The translations under genes were made by a program, and so were the position numbers. A stretch of 64,000 nt of DNA, taken from NCBI RefSeq assembly GCF_016907815.1, contig NZ_JAFBCQ010000001.1, positions 1,488,001 to 1,552,000 of the forward strand, written 5' to 3'. The notes under the pieces were generated by a model. The model was not told the origin of the DNA. It saw only the letters and a program-made list of their open reading frames with translations, and did not search any database. The DNA comes from Microbacterium aurum. GTDB taxonomy: Bacteria; Actinomycetota; Actinomycetes; Actinomycetales; Microbacteriaceae. Numbering within the stretch: position 1 is the first letter of the stretch; every line of letters starts with the position of its first letter. Of this stretch, positions 39,657 to 49,881 are shown in pieces.

Positions 39657-40760
39657 TTACTTGATGAGGGCGATCGCCGCGAGCGACTTCTCGCGCAGGT
39701 CGTCCGAGATCGGGGCGCTGCCGGCGTTGGTGGCGGCGGTCTCCTGACCGGCCTCGCTGACAGCGGTCTCGAAGAAGCCCTTCACGAGGGCCGCGACGTT
39801 CTCGTCCTCGTACTGCTCGCACGCGATCAGGTAGCTGACGAGGAGCACCGGGTAGGCGCCGGCCTCGGTCGTCGTGCGGTCGATCTTGAAGGCGAGGTCG
39901 CCCTCGGTGCGGCCGTCCTCGATGGCGGAGGCGTCGAGCGTCTTGGCGGCGCCCTCGGCGGAGTGCTCGACGAACTCGTCGCCGACCTTCACGGCCACCG
40001 ACGAGATGCCGCCGGCCTGCGACGAGTCGGCGTAGCCGATCGAGCCCTCGCCGGCCTTGACGGCCTCGACGACGCCCGAGGTCTTCTCCGCGGCCTCACC
40101 GACGACACCGGCGGGCCACTCCTCGACGGAGCCCCACGTCCAGATGTCCGCGGCGTTGGCCGACAGGTAGTCGGTGAAGTTGCCGGTCGTGCCCGACTTG
40201 TCCGAGCGGTGGACCGGGTTGATGGGGAGGTCCGGCAGGGTCGCGTCGGCGTTGTCGGCCGCGATGGCCGGGTCGTTCCAGTTGGTGATCGTGCCGGCGA
40301 AGATGCCCGCGACGGTCGCGGCGTCCAGGTTCAGCGCGTCGACGCCGGGGACGTTGAAGATGATCGCGATCGGCGAGATGTAGGCAGGGATCTCCACCAG
40401 GCCCGAGTCGGCGGCGCACGCGCCGAAGCCGCCCTCGGCGATCTCGTCGGTCTTGAACGCGCGGTCGGAGCCCGCGAAGTTCACGGCGCCGGCGAGGAAG
40501 GACTCGCGGCCCGTGCCGGAGCCGGCCGGGTCGTAGTTGATGACGGCGTCGGGGTTGGTCTGGTTGAACAGCGCGGTCCACGACTGCACGGCGACCTGCT
40601 GCGACGAGGCGCCCTGGCCGTTGAGGGTGCCCGTGAGGCTGGGGGCCTGCGAGTCGGTGGCAGCCGGGGTGGTGCCGCCTTCGTTCGCGGCGCAGGCGGT
40701 GAGCGAGAGGGCGGCGACGGCCGCGACTGCGCCGATCTGGGCGAGGCGTGTGAGCTTCAC
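39657..40760 (-). CDS. pstS: Phosphate-binding lipoprotein PstS
   Basis: 367-residue solute-binding lipoprotein. The signal peptide ends in lipobox SLTAC (Cys about 22). Phosphate-site stretches LNGQGASSQQVAVQSW, YDPAGSGTGRESFLAGAVNF, AGSDRAFKTDE and HRSDKSGTTGNFTDYL are clear. GTG at 40760 is chosen because AAGGA lies 6 nt upstream. The PHO box at 40854 predicts induction by phosphate starvation through the SenX3/RegX3 pair encoded at 50780. Confidence 0.96.
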   Translation of the reverse strand: MKLTRLAQIGAVAAVAALSLTACAANEGGTTPAATDSQAPSLTGTLNGQGASSQQVAVQSWTALFNQTNPDAVINYDPAGSGTGRESFLAGAVNFAGSDRAFKTDEIAEGGFGACAADSGLVEIPAYISPIAIIFNVPGVDALNLDAATVAGIFAGTITNWNDPAIAADNADATLPDLPINPVHRSDKSGTTGNFTDYLSANAADIWTWGSVEEWPAGVVGEAAEKTSGVVEAVKAGEGSIGYADSSQAGGISSVAVKVGDEFVEHSAEGAAKTLDASAIEDGRTEGDLAFKIDRTTTEAGAYPVLLVSYLIACEQYEDENVAALVKGFFETAVSEAGQETAATNAGSAPISDDLREKSLAAIALIK

Positions 40761-40853
40761 GTGTGTGTTCCTTCGGGTTGTCATGGAAATGCGCCCCTGG
40801 TGCAGGGCTCGCCATGACGGTAGACACCGACTCTTACCAAAGTGGGCTGTGGT

Positions 40854-40871
40854 GGTGAACGACAGGTGAAC
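40854..40871 (-). promoter_or_regulatory. PHO box upstream of pstS
   Basis: On the minus strand two GTTCACC units are separated by TGTC, an exact 11-nt direct repeat matching the known actinobacterial PhoP/RegX3 box. It is 94 bp upstream of the pstS start. Confidence 0.85.
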
Positions 40872-40898
40872 GGCCGGACAGGCACGGAGGTCCGTCAC

Positions 40899-41837
40899 TC
40901 AGACCTTCGGCTCGTGCGTCTCGATCGCGACGACGCCCGAACCGGGGTTCGTCGCCGACAGGTGCACGACCGAGAACGCACCGGTGTCGAGCGCCGACGC
41001 GCTGCCCAGATACGACCCGCGCAGCGTGCCGGTCGCGAGCGCCAGTTCGGTGAGGATGCTGGGGAGCACCGGACCGTGGCTGCACAGCACGGCGGGCTTG
41101 CGGGACCGCACGCGCCGGCCGATGACGGCGCGCGGGTCGGACGTGCCCTCCTCCCACGCGTCCTGGCCGATCAGCGGGGTGCGGTCGATCTTGCGTCCGA
41201 GCGCGGCGGCCAGCGGCGTCACGGTGGTCACGCACCGCACGGCGTCGCTGGAGACGATCTTGCGGACGCCGAACGCGCGCAGCGGGCCGACGATCGCCTT
41301 CGCCTGCCGCGCGCCGCGCGCCGTGAGGGGACGCGCGGCATCCGGGCCGTCCCAGTCCTCGCGCGCGACGGCCTTCGCGTGGCGCAGCACGACGATCGGG
41401 AACGTGCTGAGCACTCCGTCCTCGACGTAGCGGAGGAACTCCTCGACGATCTCCACATCCACCGGGTACGAGAGGTAGCCGAGCGCCTTGCGGGGGGACA
41501 CCCACTCGAGCGCGGCGATCTCCTTGTTCGGCACGAACGCCGACGCGCGGATCGCGTCGTCGGTCGCCTCGGCCGCCCAGTAGTGCACGATCTTCTCGCG
41601 GCCCTTGGGCATGCGGTAGCGGGAGACTCCGACGGGGATGCCGAGGGCGACGCGGATGCCGGTCTCCTCGAAGATCTCCCGCGCCGCCGTCTCGGCGAGC
41701 GTCTCGCCGGGGTCCACCTTGCCCTTCGGCAGCGTCACGTCGGCATATGCCGTGCGGTGGATGAGCAGGATCTTGAGCTTGCCCTCGACCAGGCGCCACA
41801 CGACGCCGCCCGCGGCGTAGACAGCCGTCTGAGTCAT
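40899..41837 (-). CDS. Nudix hydrolase fused to histidine phosphatase (MutT1-like)
   Basis: 312 residues. The N-terminal 140 carry a Nudix box, [20 protein letters not shown] (GX5EX7REUXEE matched). The C-terminal half is a histidine phosphatase with the RHG-type motif [17 protein letters not shown] and a second His in [11 protein letters not shown]. The mycobacterial MutT1 has this layout and sanitises 8-oxo-dGTP and diadenosine polyphosphates. The stop codon is 28 bp from the pstS PHO box, and the start overlaps the ppk stop (ATGA). Confidence 0.9.
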   Translation of the reverse strand: MTQTAVYAAGGVVWRLVEGKLKILLIHRTAYADVTLPKGKVDPGETLAETAAREIFEETGIRVALGIPVGVSRYRMPKGREKIVHYWAAEATDDAIRASAFVPNKEIAALEWVSPRKALGYLSYPVDVEIVEEFLRYVEDGVLSTFPIVVLRHAKAVAREDWDGPDAARPLTARGARQAKAIVGPLRAFGVRKIVSSDAVRCVTTVTPLAAALGRKIDRTPLIGQDAWEEGTSDPRAVIGRRVRSRKPAVLCSHGPVLPSILTELALATGTLRGSYLGSASALDTGAFSVVHLSATNPGSGVVAIETHEPKV

Positions 41838-44002
41838 CGCACCGCGCGCGCCCGGCGGCGACGCTGCACCTGGGTCATGGTCCGCTCCTGCAGATCCACG
41901 AGCGGCTTGCCGTTCTCGCCCACGCTGTGCCGGGACCAGTCGCCCGACGGCTCGAGGTGCCACGAACTCGTCTCGTCGCTCATCGCGAGGTCGAACAGGT
42001 CGACGAGCTCCTTGATGTGGCCGGGGGCCACGACCCGCACCAGCGCCTCGACGCGGCGGTCGAGGTTGCGGTGCATCATGTCGGCGCTGCCGATGTACAC
42101 CTGCGGGTCGCCGTCGCCCGCGAAGGCGAAGATGCGCGAGTGCTCGAGGTAGCGGCCCAGGATCGAGCGGACCGTGATGTTGTCGCTGACACCGTCGAGT
42201 CCCAGCTTCAGCGAGCAGATCCCGCGCACCCACACGTCCACGCGCACGCCTGCCTGGCTCGCCCGGTACAGCGCGTCGATGATCTGCTCGTCGACCATCG
42301 AGTTCACCTTGATGCGGATGTGGGCGGGCTTTCCCTCCAGGGCGTTGCGGCGCTCCTTGTCGATGAGGCGCAGCAGGCCCTTGCGCAGGTGCAGGGGAGC
42401 CACCAGCAGCCGCTTGAACTTCTTCTCGATCGCGTAGCCGCTCAGCTCGTTGAACAGGCGCGTGAGGTCGCGGCCGACCTGCTCGTCGGCGGTGAACAAG
42501 CCGAAGTCCTCGTACAGCCGGCTCGTCTTCGGGTTGTAGTTGCCCGTGCCGATGTGGCTGTAGCTGCGCAGCATCCCGTCCTCCTCGCGGATGACGTGCA
42601 GCAGCTTGCAGTGGGTCTTGAGCCCGACCAGGCCGTACACGACGTGCACGCCGGCCTTCTCGAGCTTGCGGGCCCACACGATGTTCGCGGCTTCGTCGAA
42701 GCGCGCCTTGACCTCGACGAGGGCGAGCACCTGCTTGCCGCGCTCGGCGGCGTCGATGAGCGCCTGCACGATGGGGCTGTCGCCCGACGTGCGGTACAGC
42801 GTCTGCTTGATGGCGAGAACATGCGGGTCGCGCGCCGCCTGCTCGAGGAAGCTGACGACGCTCGTGGTGAACGACTCGTACGGGTGGTGCACCAGTACAT
42901 CGCCCTTGCGGATCGCGGTGAAGAAGTCGGCGCGGCCGTTCTGCTCGGCGGGCTGGAAGGCGGATGCCGTGACCGGCACGTGTGCCGGATAGTGCAGCTC
43001 CGGCCGGTCGATCTTGGCGAGGTCGAACAGTCCCCGCAGATCGAGCGGCCCGGGCAGGCGATACACCTCCTGCTCGGTGATGTCGAGTTCGGCGATCAGC
43101 AGATCGAGGGTGACCTCGTCCATCTGCTCGGTCACCTCCAGGCGGATGGGCGGGCCGAACCGGCGGCGCAGCAGCTCCGCCTCGAGCGCCTGGATGAGGT
43201 TCTCGGTCTCGTCCTCCTCGATGACCATGTCCTCGTTGCGGGTCAGGCGGAAGGCGTGGTGCTCGAGGATCTCCATCCCCGGGAAGAGGTCACTGAGGTG
43301 ATGGGCGATCAGCTGCTCCAGCGGCAGGTAGCGGGCGCGCCCCCCCGAGGGCGGCAGCTGGACGAACCGGGGGAGCATGGGCGGCACCTTCAGGCGCGCG
43401 AACTCCTGCCGGCCGGTCTTGGCGTTGCGGATGCGGATCGCGAGGTTCAGCGACAGCCCCGAGATGTACGGGAAGGGGTGGGCGGGGTCGACGGCGAGCG
43501 GCATGAGCACCGGGAACACCTGCGACTGGAAGTAGTCGTACAGGTCGTCGCGGTCGTCCGCCGACAGGTCCTCCCACGAGACGACCTCGATGCCGGCATC
43601 CGCCAACGCGGGCTTCACGAGGTCCAGCCACGCGCGCGTGTGACGCACCTGCAGTGCGTGGGCCGATTCGGAGATGTCCGAGAGCACGTCCTGCGGGGCG
43701 CGGCCGACGTTGGTGGGCACCGCCAGCCCCGTCACGATGCGGCGCTTGAGGCCCGCCACGCGGACCATGAAGAACTCATCGAGGTTCGATGCGAAGATCG
43801 CGAGGAAGTTGGCGCGCTCGAGCACCGGCAGTGTCGGGTCCTCCGCCAGTTCCAGCACCCGCTGGTTGAACGCGAGCCAGCTGAGCTCGCGGTCCATGTA
43901 GCGGTGATCGGGCAACTGCGAATCGTCGTACTCGACGGTCTCGTCGAAGTCGTCGTCGTCGGCGTCGCCGAGGCCCGTGTCCAGAACGTCGGTGTCGATC
44001 AT
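41834..44002 (-). CDS. ppk: Polyphosphate kinase Ppk1
   Basis: 722-residue enzyme that reversibly makes polyphosphate from ATP. N-terminal domain [20 protein letters not shown] and [15 protein letters not shown]; middle [20 protein letters not shown]; the autophosphorylated His in [21 protein letters not shown]-terminal [20 protein letters not shown] and DRRVEAL. An acidic N-terminal extension of about 25 residues is present. A candidate PHO box lies 21 bp upstream. It is translationally coupled to the Nudix/phosphatase gene. Confidence 0.96.
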   Translation of the reverse strand: MIDTDVLDTGLGDADDDDFDETVEYDDSQLPDHRYMDRELSWLAFNQRVLELAEDPTLPVLERANFLAIFASNLDEFFMVRVAGLKRRIVTGLAVPTNVGRAPQDVLSDISESAHALQVRHTRAWLDLVKPALADAGIEVVSWEDLSADDRDDLYDYFQSQVFPVLMPLAVDPAHPFPYISGLSLNLAIRIRNAKTGRQEFARLKVPPMLPRFVQLPPSGGRARYLPLEQLIAHHLSDLFPGMEILEHHAFRLTRNEDMVIEEDETENLIQALEAELLRRRFGPPIRLEVTEQMDEVTLDLLIAELDITEQEVYRLPGPLDLRGLFDLAKIDRPELHYPAHVPVTASAFQPAEQNGRADFFTAIRKGDVLVHHPYESFTTSVVSFLEQAARDPHVLAIKQTLYRTSGDSPIVQALIDAAERGKQVLALVEVKARFDEAANIVWARKLEKAGVHVVYGLVGLKTHCKLLHVIREEDGMLRSYSHIGTGNYNPKTSRLYEDFGLFTADEQVGRDLTRLFNELSGYAIEKKFKRLLVAPLHLRKGLLRLIDKERRNALEGKPAHIRIKVNSMVDEQIIDALYRASQAGVRVDVWVRGICSLKLGLDGVSDNITVRSILGRYLEHSRIFAFAGDGDPQVYIGSADMMHRNLDRRVEALVRVVAPGHIKELVDLFDLAMSDETSSWHLEPSGDWSRHSVGENGKPLVDLQERTMTQVQRRRRARAVR

Positions 44003-44023
44003 CCCTTCATCATGTCAGGGCGA

Positions 44024-44041
44024 GGTGACCGGCGCGTTAAC
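44024..44041 (-). promoter_or_regulatory. Candidate PHO box upstream of ppk
   Basis: Minus-strand GTTAACG-CGCC-GGTCACC keeps the 11-nt period of a PHO box, with two or three mismatches to GTTCACC. It is 22-39 bp before the ppk ATG. Confidence 0.5.
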
Positions 44042-44045
44042 CCGC

Positions 44046-44744
44046 TCAGGCCTGCGACCGCTCCCGCGGCGCGGGCACCTGGTCGTCCTCGTAGACGTTG
44101 AAGCGGTAGCCCACGTTGCGCACCGTGCCGATGAGCTGCTCGAGGTCGCCGAGCTTGGCGCGCAGCCGCCGCACGTGCACGTCGACCGTGCGGGTGCCGC
44201 CGAAATAGTCGTACCCCCACACCTCGCTCAGCAGCTGCTCGCGCGTGAACACGCGGGAGGGGTGCGTGGCGAAGAAGTGCAGCAGCTGGAACTCCTTGTA
44301 CGTCAGATCCAGCGGCTTGCCGTGCACCTTCGCCGAGTAGGAGGACTCGTCGATCGTGATGCCGGAGGTCTGGATGCGGCTGGAGGGCTGCTCGGCGCTC
44401 TGTCGCCCCACCGCGAGGCGGATCCGTGCGTCGACCTCGGCGGGGCCGGCGCCCACGAGGATGACGTCGTCGATGCCCCAGTCCGTCGACACGGCCGTGA
44501 GACCGCCCTCGGTGACGACCAGGACGAGGGGCGCGTCCAGGCCCGTCGTGTTGAGGATCTTGCACAGCGACTTCGCCCCCACGAGGTCGGTGCGCGCGTC
44601 CACGAAGATGACGTCGGCGCTCGGGGCGTTGACGAGGTGCGCCGGTTCGGCGGGGATCTGTCGCACGCGGTGGCTGAGCAGCTCGAGCGCGGGCAGGACG
44701 ACCCCTCCGCCTGCGGCGGAACTCAAGACGAGAAGCTGAGCCAT
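44046..44744 (-). CDS. glnR: GlnR-type OmpR-family response regulator
   Basis: 232 residues. The receiver-like domain keeps [20 protein letters not shown] and [20 protein letters not shown] but lacks the full acidic pocket of normal receivers, as in GlnR. The DNA-binding domain is [50 protein letters not shown]. GlnR controls nitrogen genes in actinomycetes without a partner kinase. The gene stands alone, 43 bp upstream of ppk in the same direction. Confidence 0.88.
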   Translation of the reverse strand: MAQLLVLSSAAGGGVVLPALELLSHRVRQIPAEPAHLVNAPSADVIFVDARTDLVGAKSLCKILNTTGLDAPLVLVVTEGGLTAVSTDWGIDDVILVGAGPAEVDARIRLAVGRQSAEQPSSRIQTSGITIDESSYSAKVHGKPLDLTYKEFQLLHFFATHPSRVFTREQLLSEVWGYDYFGGTRTVDVHVRRLRAKLGDLEQLIGTVRNVGYRFNVYEDDQVPAPRERSQA

Positions 44745-44869
44745 GCGGTCCCTTCCGGCGCGGACGACCGGGCCGTGACCCCAATACTAGGACCTCGCCG
44801 CGGCTGGTCACGCGGCGCCCGCCACCGGCGGGTGTGCGCGGGGGTCGCGGGTGCGCGAGAATACGAGTC

Positions 44870-45157
44870 ATGACCGTTCCTGGGCTCGCTCCGCGCGCCG
44901 GACTCGGCGGCATCATCGCCGTCTGGGTGGCCGCCGCGGTGATCTCCGTCGTCATCGGGATCGTCGCGCCGGAGGACTGGCGAGCGGCATGGATGCCGGT
45001 GGGCCTGGCCGGCTGTCTGATCCTCGCGTTCGCGGTCCAGCTGGGCGTCGGTCACGCGGAGGGGTTCCTGCGGCGGGTCGCGGCGAGCGTGCTGGGCGCG
45101 CTCGTCGTGATGGGCCTGTTCGGGCTCGGCATGGGACTGATCAGCCTGTTCGGGTGA
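44870..45157 (+). CDS. Small three-helix membrane protein
   Basis: 95 residues with three hydrophobic helices (about 12-32, 40-58, 68-92). No family recognised. I start it at the ATG at 44870 because the preceding in-frame residues are highly charged and unlike the rest. It is followed 17 bp later by another small membrane protein gene. Confidence 0.72.
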   Translation: MTVPGLAPRAGLGGIIAVWVAAAVISVVIGIVAPEDWRAAWMPVGLAGCLILAFAVQLGVGHAEGFLRRVAASVLGALVVMGLFGLGMGLISLFG

Positions 45158-45174
45158 AGGGTAGAGTGTTTCCC

Positions 45175-45288
45175 ATGGACCTCGTCGCACTCGAACTCTT
45201 CTTCGTCGGGCTTCTTGCGCTCGCGTCGCTGGCGATCGTGTTCGTCTCGGGCGTCGTGATCAAGAACCTCTACCGCGGCCAGCGCTGA
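45175..45288 (+). CDS. Tiny single-helix membrane protein (37 residues)
   Basis: MDLVALELFFVGLLALAS begins a single transmembrane helix that ends in a basic tail, IKNLYRGQR. AAGGGTAGAG lies 7-16 nt upstream of the ATG. Similar tiny proteins occur beside nitrobindin and ygfZ genes in actinobacteria (family knowledge); function unknown. Confidence 0.72.
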   Translation: MDLVALELFFVGLLALASLAIVFVSGVVIKNLYRGQR

Positions 45289-45292
45289 CGTC

Positions 45293-45898
45293 GTGATCGA
45301 CCTTCCGACTGATCTGCCGGCGGACATCGTTCCGCTGTCGTGGCTGCTCGGCGTCTGGGAGGGCACCGGGGTCATCGACTACGAGGCCGACGGCGCCGCG
45401 TTCCAGGGCGAGTTCGCGCACCGCGTCAGCTTCAGCCACGACGGCGGCGACTACGTCAACTACGCCGCGAGCGCCTGGCTGCTCGGCGACGGGGAGTCCC
45501 GCACGCCGCTGGTCGCCGAGACCGGATACTGGCGTCTCGCCCGCCCCGCGGCGGCCGTCGACGCCGGCCCGGCGCTGCTGCCGGCATCCGCCGCCCGTCC
45601 TGCACCGCGGACGGCGGACGACGTAGAGGCGCTGCGCAACGCCGAGGGCGGTTTCGACCTCGAGGTGGCGATCGTCCACTCCGACGGCATCGGTGAGCTC
45701 TACCTCGGCCAGGTGCGCGGGCCGCGCATCGACCTTGCGACGGATGCCGTGATCCGCCCGTCCAGCGCCAAGGTCTACACCGCGGCCACACGCATGTATG
45801 GCCTGGTCGACGGCCACCTGCTGTGGGCGTGGGACATCGCCGCGCTCGGAGGCGAGCTCGCCTCGCACGCCTCGGCGCGCCTGGCGCGGGCGGAGTGA
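45293..45898 (+). CDS. Nitrobindin-like FABP-family protein
   Basis: 201-residue beta-barrel of the nitrobindin/DUF1794 family, which binds heme b and may handle nitric oxide or peroxynitrite. The barrel signature WLLGVWEGTGVIDY is at about 17-30. A distal His in FAHRVSFSHDGGDYVNY and FDLEVAIVHSDGIGE are visible. GTG start, 4 bp after the tiny membrane gene; ygfZ follows after 7 bp. Confidence 0.85.
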   Translation: MIDLPTDLPADIVPLSWLLGVWEGTGVIDYEADGAAFQGEFAHRVSFSHDGGDYVNYAASAWLLGDGESRTPLVAETGYWRLARPAAAVDAGPALLPASAARPAPRTADDVEALRNAEGGFDLEVAIVHSDGIGELYLGQVRGPRIDLATDAVIRPSSAKVYTAATRMYGLVDGHLLWAWDIAALGGELASHASARLARAE

Positions 45899-45905
45899 GC
45901 GCGCC

Positions 45906-46991
45906 GTGACCGACGACCTCCTGCGCGCGATCCCCGGTGCCGTCGTCGACGAGGCCGGCCTCGCCCACGTCGGCGCGCCGCACCGCGAGCAGCGCGACCT
46001 GGCCGCGGGTCTCGCCCTCGCGCCGCTCCGCGACCGCGCCGTGCTGGCGGTGGAGGGTCCCGATCGGCTGTCGTGGCTCGACTCGATCACCTCGCAGGCT
46101 GTCACCGGGCTCGCCGCGGGCGAGAGCACGGAACTGCTCGTCCTCGACCCGCAGGGGCACGTGGAGCACGCCGCCGGCGTCGTCGACGACGGGGAGCGCA
46201 CGTGGCTCGTCGTCGACCGCGAGCGCGCGGCGGCGCTGCTGACCTGGCTCACCCGCATGCGCTTCCGCCTGCGCGTGGACCCGCAGGATCTCACCGGCCG
46301 GGCGTACGTCATCGGCGGCACGGCCGCCGCCGTCGCCGCGCTGTCGACGCGGGCGGTCTGGCACGACCCGTGGCCGGGGATCGTCGCCGGTGGCTGGGGC
46401 TACGCCGCCGTGCTGCCGCATCCGGGGTCCGAGCGCGATTGGGCGGAGGCGATCGTCGACGAGGTCGAGTTCGCGCGCATCGCCCGCGCCGCGGCGGACG
46501 GCGACCAGGCGATCGCGGGCCGGCTGGCCGCCGAGGCGCTGCGCGTCGCGGCATGGCGGCCCCGCGTGACCGCCGAAGCCGCCGACGGCCGACTGCTGCC
46601 ACACGAGGCCGACTGGCTGCGGACGGCGGTCCACCTCGACAAGGGCTGCTACCGGGGGCAGGAGACCGTCGCGAAGGTCCACAACCTGGGCCACCCGCCG
46701 CGCCGGCTGGCGTTCCTGCAGCTCGACGGCAGCGACGCGCAGGTGCCGGAGCCCGGTGCCGACGTGTTCTCGGGCGACGATGTCGTCGGGACGATCACCT
46801 CGGCCGCGCGTCACCACGAGGAGGGGCCCATCGCGCTGGCGCTGCTCAAGCGCACCGTGCCCGTGGACGCCGCGCTGACGGCGGCCGTCGAGGCGACGCG
46901 CATCGCGGCGGCGCAGGAGGTCATCGTGCCCCCCGACGCCGGGCGGGTCGCATCCGTGCCTCGGATGCCGCGGCTCTCGCGTCGGCGCTGA
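45906..46991 (+). CDS. ygfZ: Folate-binding protein YgfZ (GcvT-like)
   Basis: 361-residue folate-binding protein that assists Fe-S cluster assembly. The diagnostic KGCYRGQE is present in LDKGCYRGQETVAKVHNLGH, together with DRLSWLDSITSQ near the N-terminus and GTITSAARH near the end. GTG 45906 gives the normal length. It is probably in one unit with the nitrobindin gene. Confidence 0.92.
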   Translation: MTDDLLRAIPGAVVDEAGLAHVGAPHREQRDLAAGLALAPLRDRAVLAVEGPDRLSWLDSITSQAVTGLAAGESTELLVLDPQGHVEHAAGVVDDGERTWLVVDRERAAALLTWLTRMRFRLRVDPQDLTGRAYVIGGTAAAVAALSTRAVWHDPWPGIVAGGWGYAAVLPHPGSERDWAEAIVDEVEFARIARAAADGDQAIAGRLAAEALRVAAWRPRVTAEAADGRLLPHEADWLRTAVHLDKGCYRGQETVAKVHNLGHPPRRLAFLQLDGSDAQVPEPGADVFSGDDVVGTITSAARHHEEGPIALALLKRTVPVDAALTAAVEATRIAAAQEVIVPPDAGRVASVPRMPRLSRRR

Positions 46992-47002
46992 ACGGCCCCG
47001 CC

Positions 47003-48118
47003 GTGGCCGCCCCCGAGCCCGCCGCCGAGCCGCCGACCGCGGCGATCCCGACCGGATGGCGTGCCCGCTGGCATCCGCGGGCGGGGTGGGAGCGGGTCAC
47101 TGAGTCGGCCCCGGCGATCGTGCAGATCGTGGTGGCGGCGACCGCGGCCTACGTCTTCGCGCATGCCGTGCTGGGGCACGCCGCTCCGCTGCTGGCGGCG
47201 ACGGTGACGGTGTCGAGTCTCGGGCTCGTCCGCGACGCCCGTCCCCGCCGCGTGCTCGAGACCGTCGTGGGGATGGTCGTCGGCATCCTCGTCTCCGAGC
47301 TCATCGTGCTGGTCGCGGGGATCGGCTGGTGGCAGCTGGGGCTGACGCTCGCGGCGAGCCTCGCGGTGGCGCGCTTCCTCTCGCCGCAGCCCGGGTTCGC
47401 GATCGCGGCGGCGATCCAGTCCGCGATCGTCCTGGTGATCCCGGCGAGCGTCCCGTTCCTGCGGCTCGTGGACGGTGTGGTCGGCGGCGTCGCGGCGCTG
47501 CTGGTCACGGCGCTTCTGCCGCGGAGCCCGCTGCGGGCGGTGACGCGGGAGGGGATCGAAGCGCTGGCGGCGTTCGACAGTGCCACTGCGACGCTCGTGC
47601 AGGCCCTCCGCCGGGGCGATGTCGTGCGCGCCGACCGCGGGCTGCAGAAGGCGCGGGCGCTGCAGGCGCCCGTCGACCGGTGGCGGGAGGGCATCGACTC
47701 GGGCACGCAGATCGCCCGCATTTCGCCGTTCCTGCGCCGTCAGCGGCCGGAGTTCGAGCGGCAGGACCGGGTGCGCACGCACCTCGACCTCGCGACGCGC
47801 AACCTCCGGGTGATCGCGCGTCGGGTCGTGTACCTCTGCGACGACGGCGCGTCGCGTCCCGTCGCGGCCGACCTGCTCGCCGAGCTCGGCGCGGGCGCCC
47901 GCCTGCTCTCCGACGCCCTCACCGACATCGCGTACGAGCCCGCCGCCCGCGAGGCGGTGCGCGCCGTCGCCTCGCGCCTCGACCCGGCCGCGCTGGCTGC
48001 GGGCAGTTCGATCGTCGACCAGAACCTCATCGGGGCGCTCCGTCCGCTGGCCGTGGACCTCATGACGGCGGCGGGCATGCCGGCCGCCGAGGCGCGCGCC
48101 GCCCTGCCGCGCGTCTGA
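47003..48118 (+). CDS. FUSC family membrane protein
   Basis: 371 residues: six hydrophobic helices within about 35-170 (IVQIVVAATAAYVFAHAVLG, VVGMVVGILVSELIVLVAGI), including the PRRVLETVVGMVVG signature, then a long cytoplasmic helical domain. The family includes aromatic-acid and fusaric-acid exporters. GTG 47003 is the first in-frame start that avoids the ygfZ reading frame; it begins 11 bp after ygfZ. Confidence 0.8.
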   Translation: MAAPEPAAEPPTAAIPTGWRARWHPRAGWERVTESAPAIVQIVVAATAAYVFAHAVLGHAAPLLAATVTVSSLGLVRDARPRRVLETVVGMVVGILVSELIVLVAGIGWWQLGLTLAASLAVARFLSPQPGFAIAAAIQSAIVLVIPASVPFLRLVDGVVGGVAALLVTALLPRSPLRAVTREGIEALAAFDSATATLVQALRRGDVVRADRGLQKARALQAPVDRWREGIDSGTQIARISPFLRRQRPEFERQDRVRTHLDLATRNLRVIARRVVYLCDDGASRPVAADLLAELGAGARLLSDALTDIAYEPAAREAVRAVASRLDPAALAAGSSIVDQNLIGALRPLAVDLMTAAGMPAAEARAALPRV

Positions 48119-48157
48119 AACCCTGCCGCGCGGCGGCGCACGCGCGGGCGGCGCGCG

Positions 48158-49006
48158 TCAGCGCGGCGCGACGAGCGACCAGGGCACGGTCACTTCCCCC
48201 AGCCGCCACCGGGACCGCGCCTGCACCGGCCATCCGGCGGCGGCCAGCGCAGCCAGGGCCGTGCGCCAGCGCTGCACCGGGCCGAACGGGGCGGTGCCCA
48301 CGGCGCGCGTCCACTCGGCATCCAGCGCCGCGAGGAAGGCGTGCACCGGCTCACCGGGGACGTTGCGGTGGATGAGGATCTTCGGCAGCCGCTCGGCGGC
48401 GACGGCGGGGGAGTCCAGCGCGGTGAGCCGCAGGGACACCGTGAGGGTGCGCGGCACCGCGTCGGCGCCGACCTCGACCCACGTGCAGATGCGGCCGAGC
48501 TCGTCGCACGTGCCCTCGACGAGCATTCCGCCCGGCTGCAGACGCGCGCACATCTGCGCCCACGCCGCCGCGACATCAGACTCGTCGTACTGGCGCAGCA
48601 CGTTGAACGCGCGGATGACGGCGGGACGACGGCCGCCGTCGGCGGGCACCTCGAAGCCGCCCCGGGCGAAGGTCACGTGCGCGTCGGGAGCGAACGGCGT
48701 GCGTCCGGCGCGCACCTGCGCCAACTGCTCCTGCGCGCGCGTCACCCGTGCCGGGTCGATCTCCAGCCCCCGCACCTCGACGTCGGGCCGCGCGGCGCGC
48801 AGTCGGGCCTCCAGCTCGAACGCCGTGACGCCGCTCGCGCCGTAGCCGAGGTCCACGACGAACGGGTCTGTCGTGCGTCGCAGCACCGGATGCCGCGCGA
48901 TCCAGCGGTCGACGCGGCGCAGCCGGTTGGTGTTCGTCGTGCCGCGGGTGATGTGGCCCGAGGCGTGGCGTGTCCCGCCGCGAACGGGGGCTTTCTCCGG
49001 CGGCAT
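48158..49006 (-). CDS. Class I SAM-dependent methyltransferase
   Basis: 282 residues. Motif I is FVVDLGYGASGVTAFELEAR, the acidic end of the second strand is EVRGLEIDPARV, and motif IV-like AVIRAFNVLRQYDESDV, then QPGGMLVEGTCDELG. Substrate unknown. It ends 39 bp from the convergent FUSC gene and is divergent from gpmA. Confidence 0.82.
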   Translation of the reverse strand: MPPEKAPVRGGTRHASGHITRGTTNTNRLRRVDRWIARHPVLRRTTDPFVVDLGYGASGVTAFELEARLRAARPDVEVRGLEIDPARVTRAQEQLAQVRAGRTPFAPDAHVTFARGGFEVPADGGRRPAVIRAFNVLRQYDESDVAAAWAQMCARLQPGGMLVEGTCDELGRICTWVEVGADAVPRTLTVSLRLTALDSPAVAAERLPKILIHRNVPGEPVHAFLAALDAEWTRAVGTAPFGPVQRWRTALAALAAAGWPVQARSRWRLGEVTVPWSLVAPR

Positions 49007-49047
49007 GACCCCATGATGCCAGCGTCCGCGTCGGTATGATGACGATC

Positions 49048-49797
49048 ATGACTGCGCCCTACACGCTGATCCTGCTCCGCCACGGGCAGAGCGAATGGAA
49101 CAAGACCAACCAGTTCACCGGATGGGTGGACGTCCGTCTCACCGAGCAGGGCCGGGAGGAGGCGGCACGCGGCGGCGAGCTGCTGAAGGAGTCGGGCATC
49201 CTGCCCGACGTCCTGCACACGTCGCTGCTGTCCCGCGCGATCCAGACCGCGAACATCGCGCTGGACACCGCCGACCGGCTGTGGATCCCGGTCAAGCGCT
49301 CGTGGCGTCTCAACGAGCGCCACTACGGCGCGCTGCAGGGCAAGGACAAGGCCCAGACCCTCGAGGAGTTCGGCAACGAGCAGTTCATGCTGTGGCGCCG
49401 GTCGTTCGACGTGCCGCCGCCGCCGCTTCCCGATGACGCCGAGTACAGCCAGGTGAACGACCCCCGCTACGTCGGCATCGATGGCGAGGTGCCCCGCACC
49501 GAGTCGCTGAAGATGGTCATCGACCGCCTGCTGCCGTACTGGGAGAGCGAGATCATCCCCGACCTGAAGGAGGGGAAGACCGTCCTGGTCACCGCGCACG
49601 GCAACTCGCTGCGCGGGCTCGTCAAGCACCTCGACGGCATCAGCGACGCCGACATCGCGGAGCTGAACATCCCCACCGGCATCCCGCTGGTCTACAAGCT
49701 CGGCGAGGACTTCCTCCCGCTCGGACCGGGGGAGTACCTCGACCCAGAGGCCGCCGCCGCGGGAGCTGCGGCCGTCGCGAGCCAGGGCAAGCGCTGA
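49048..49797 (+). CDS. gpmA: Phosphoglycerate mutase (2,3-BPG dependent)
   Basis: 249-residue glycolytic enzyme, 3-phosphoglycerate to 2-phosphoglycerate. It has the RHGQSEWN motif with the phosphorylated His at about 11, [20 protein letters not shown] and the second His in [18 protein letters not shown] choose ATG 49048 because TATGAT (49035-49040) is 7 nt upstream, placing the transcript start on this codon; ATGs at 49036 and 49039 overlap the hexamer. Confidence 0.95.
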   Translation: MTAPYTLILLRHGQSEWNKTNQFTGWVDVRLTEQGREEAARGGELLKESGILPDVLHTSLLSRAIQTANIALDTADRLWIPVKRSWRLNERHYGALQGKDKAQTLEEFGNEQFMLWRRSFDVPPPPLPDDAEYSQVNDPRYVGIDGEVPRTESLKMVIDRLLPYWESEIIPDLKEGKTVLVTAHGNSLRGLVKHLDGISDADIAELNIPTGIPLVYKLGEDFLPLGPGEYLDPEAAAAGAAAVASQGKR

Positions 49798-49825
49798 CAC
49801 GGCGGCGCGCGCTGACACGACGCTG

Positions 49826-49871
49826 ACGACGACGAAGGGGGATGCCGGTCGGCATCCCCCTTCGTCGTCGT
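49826..49871. terminator. Long perfect hairpin between gpmA and phoU
   Basis: A 21-bp perfect stem (49826-49846 with 49851-49871) around loop GGTC, lying between two convergent genes. It probably ends transcription in both directions, although no long T-run follows. Confidence 0.8.
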
Positions 49872-49881
49872 GTGCGGCTGC

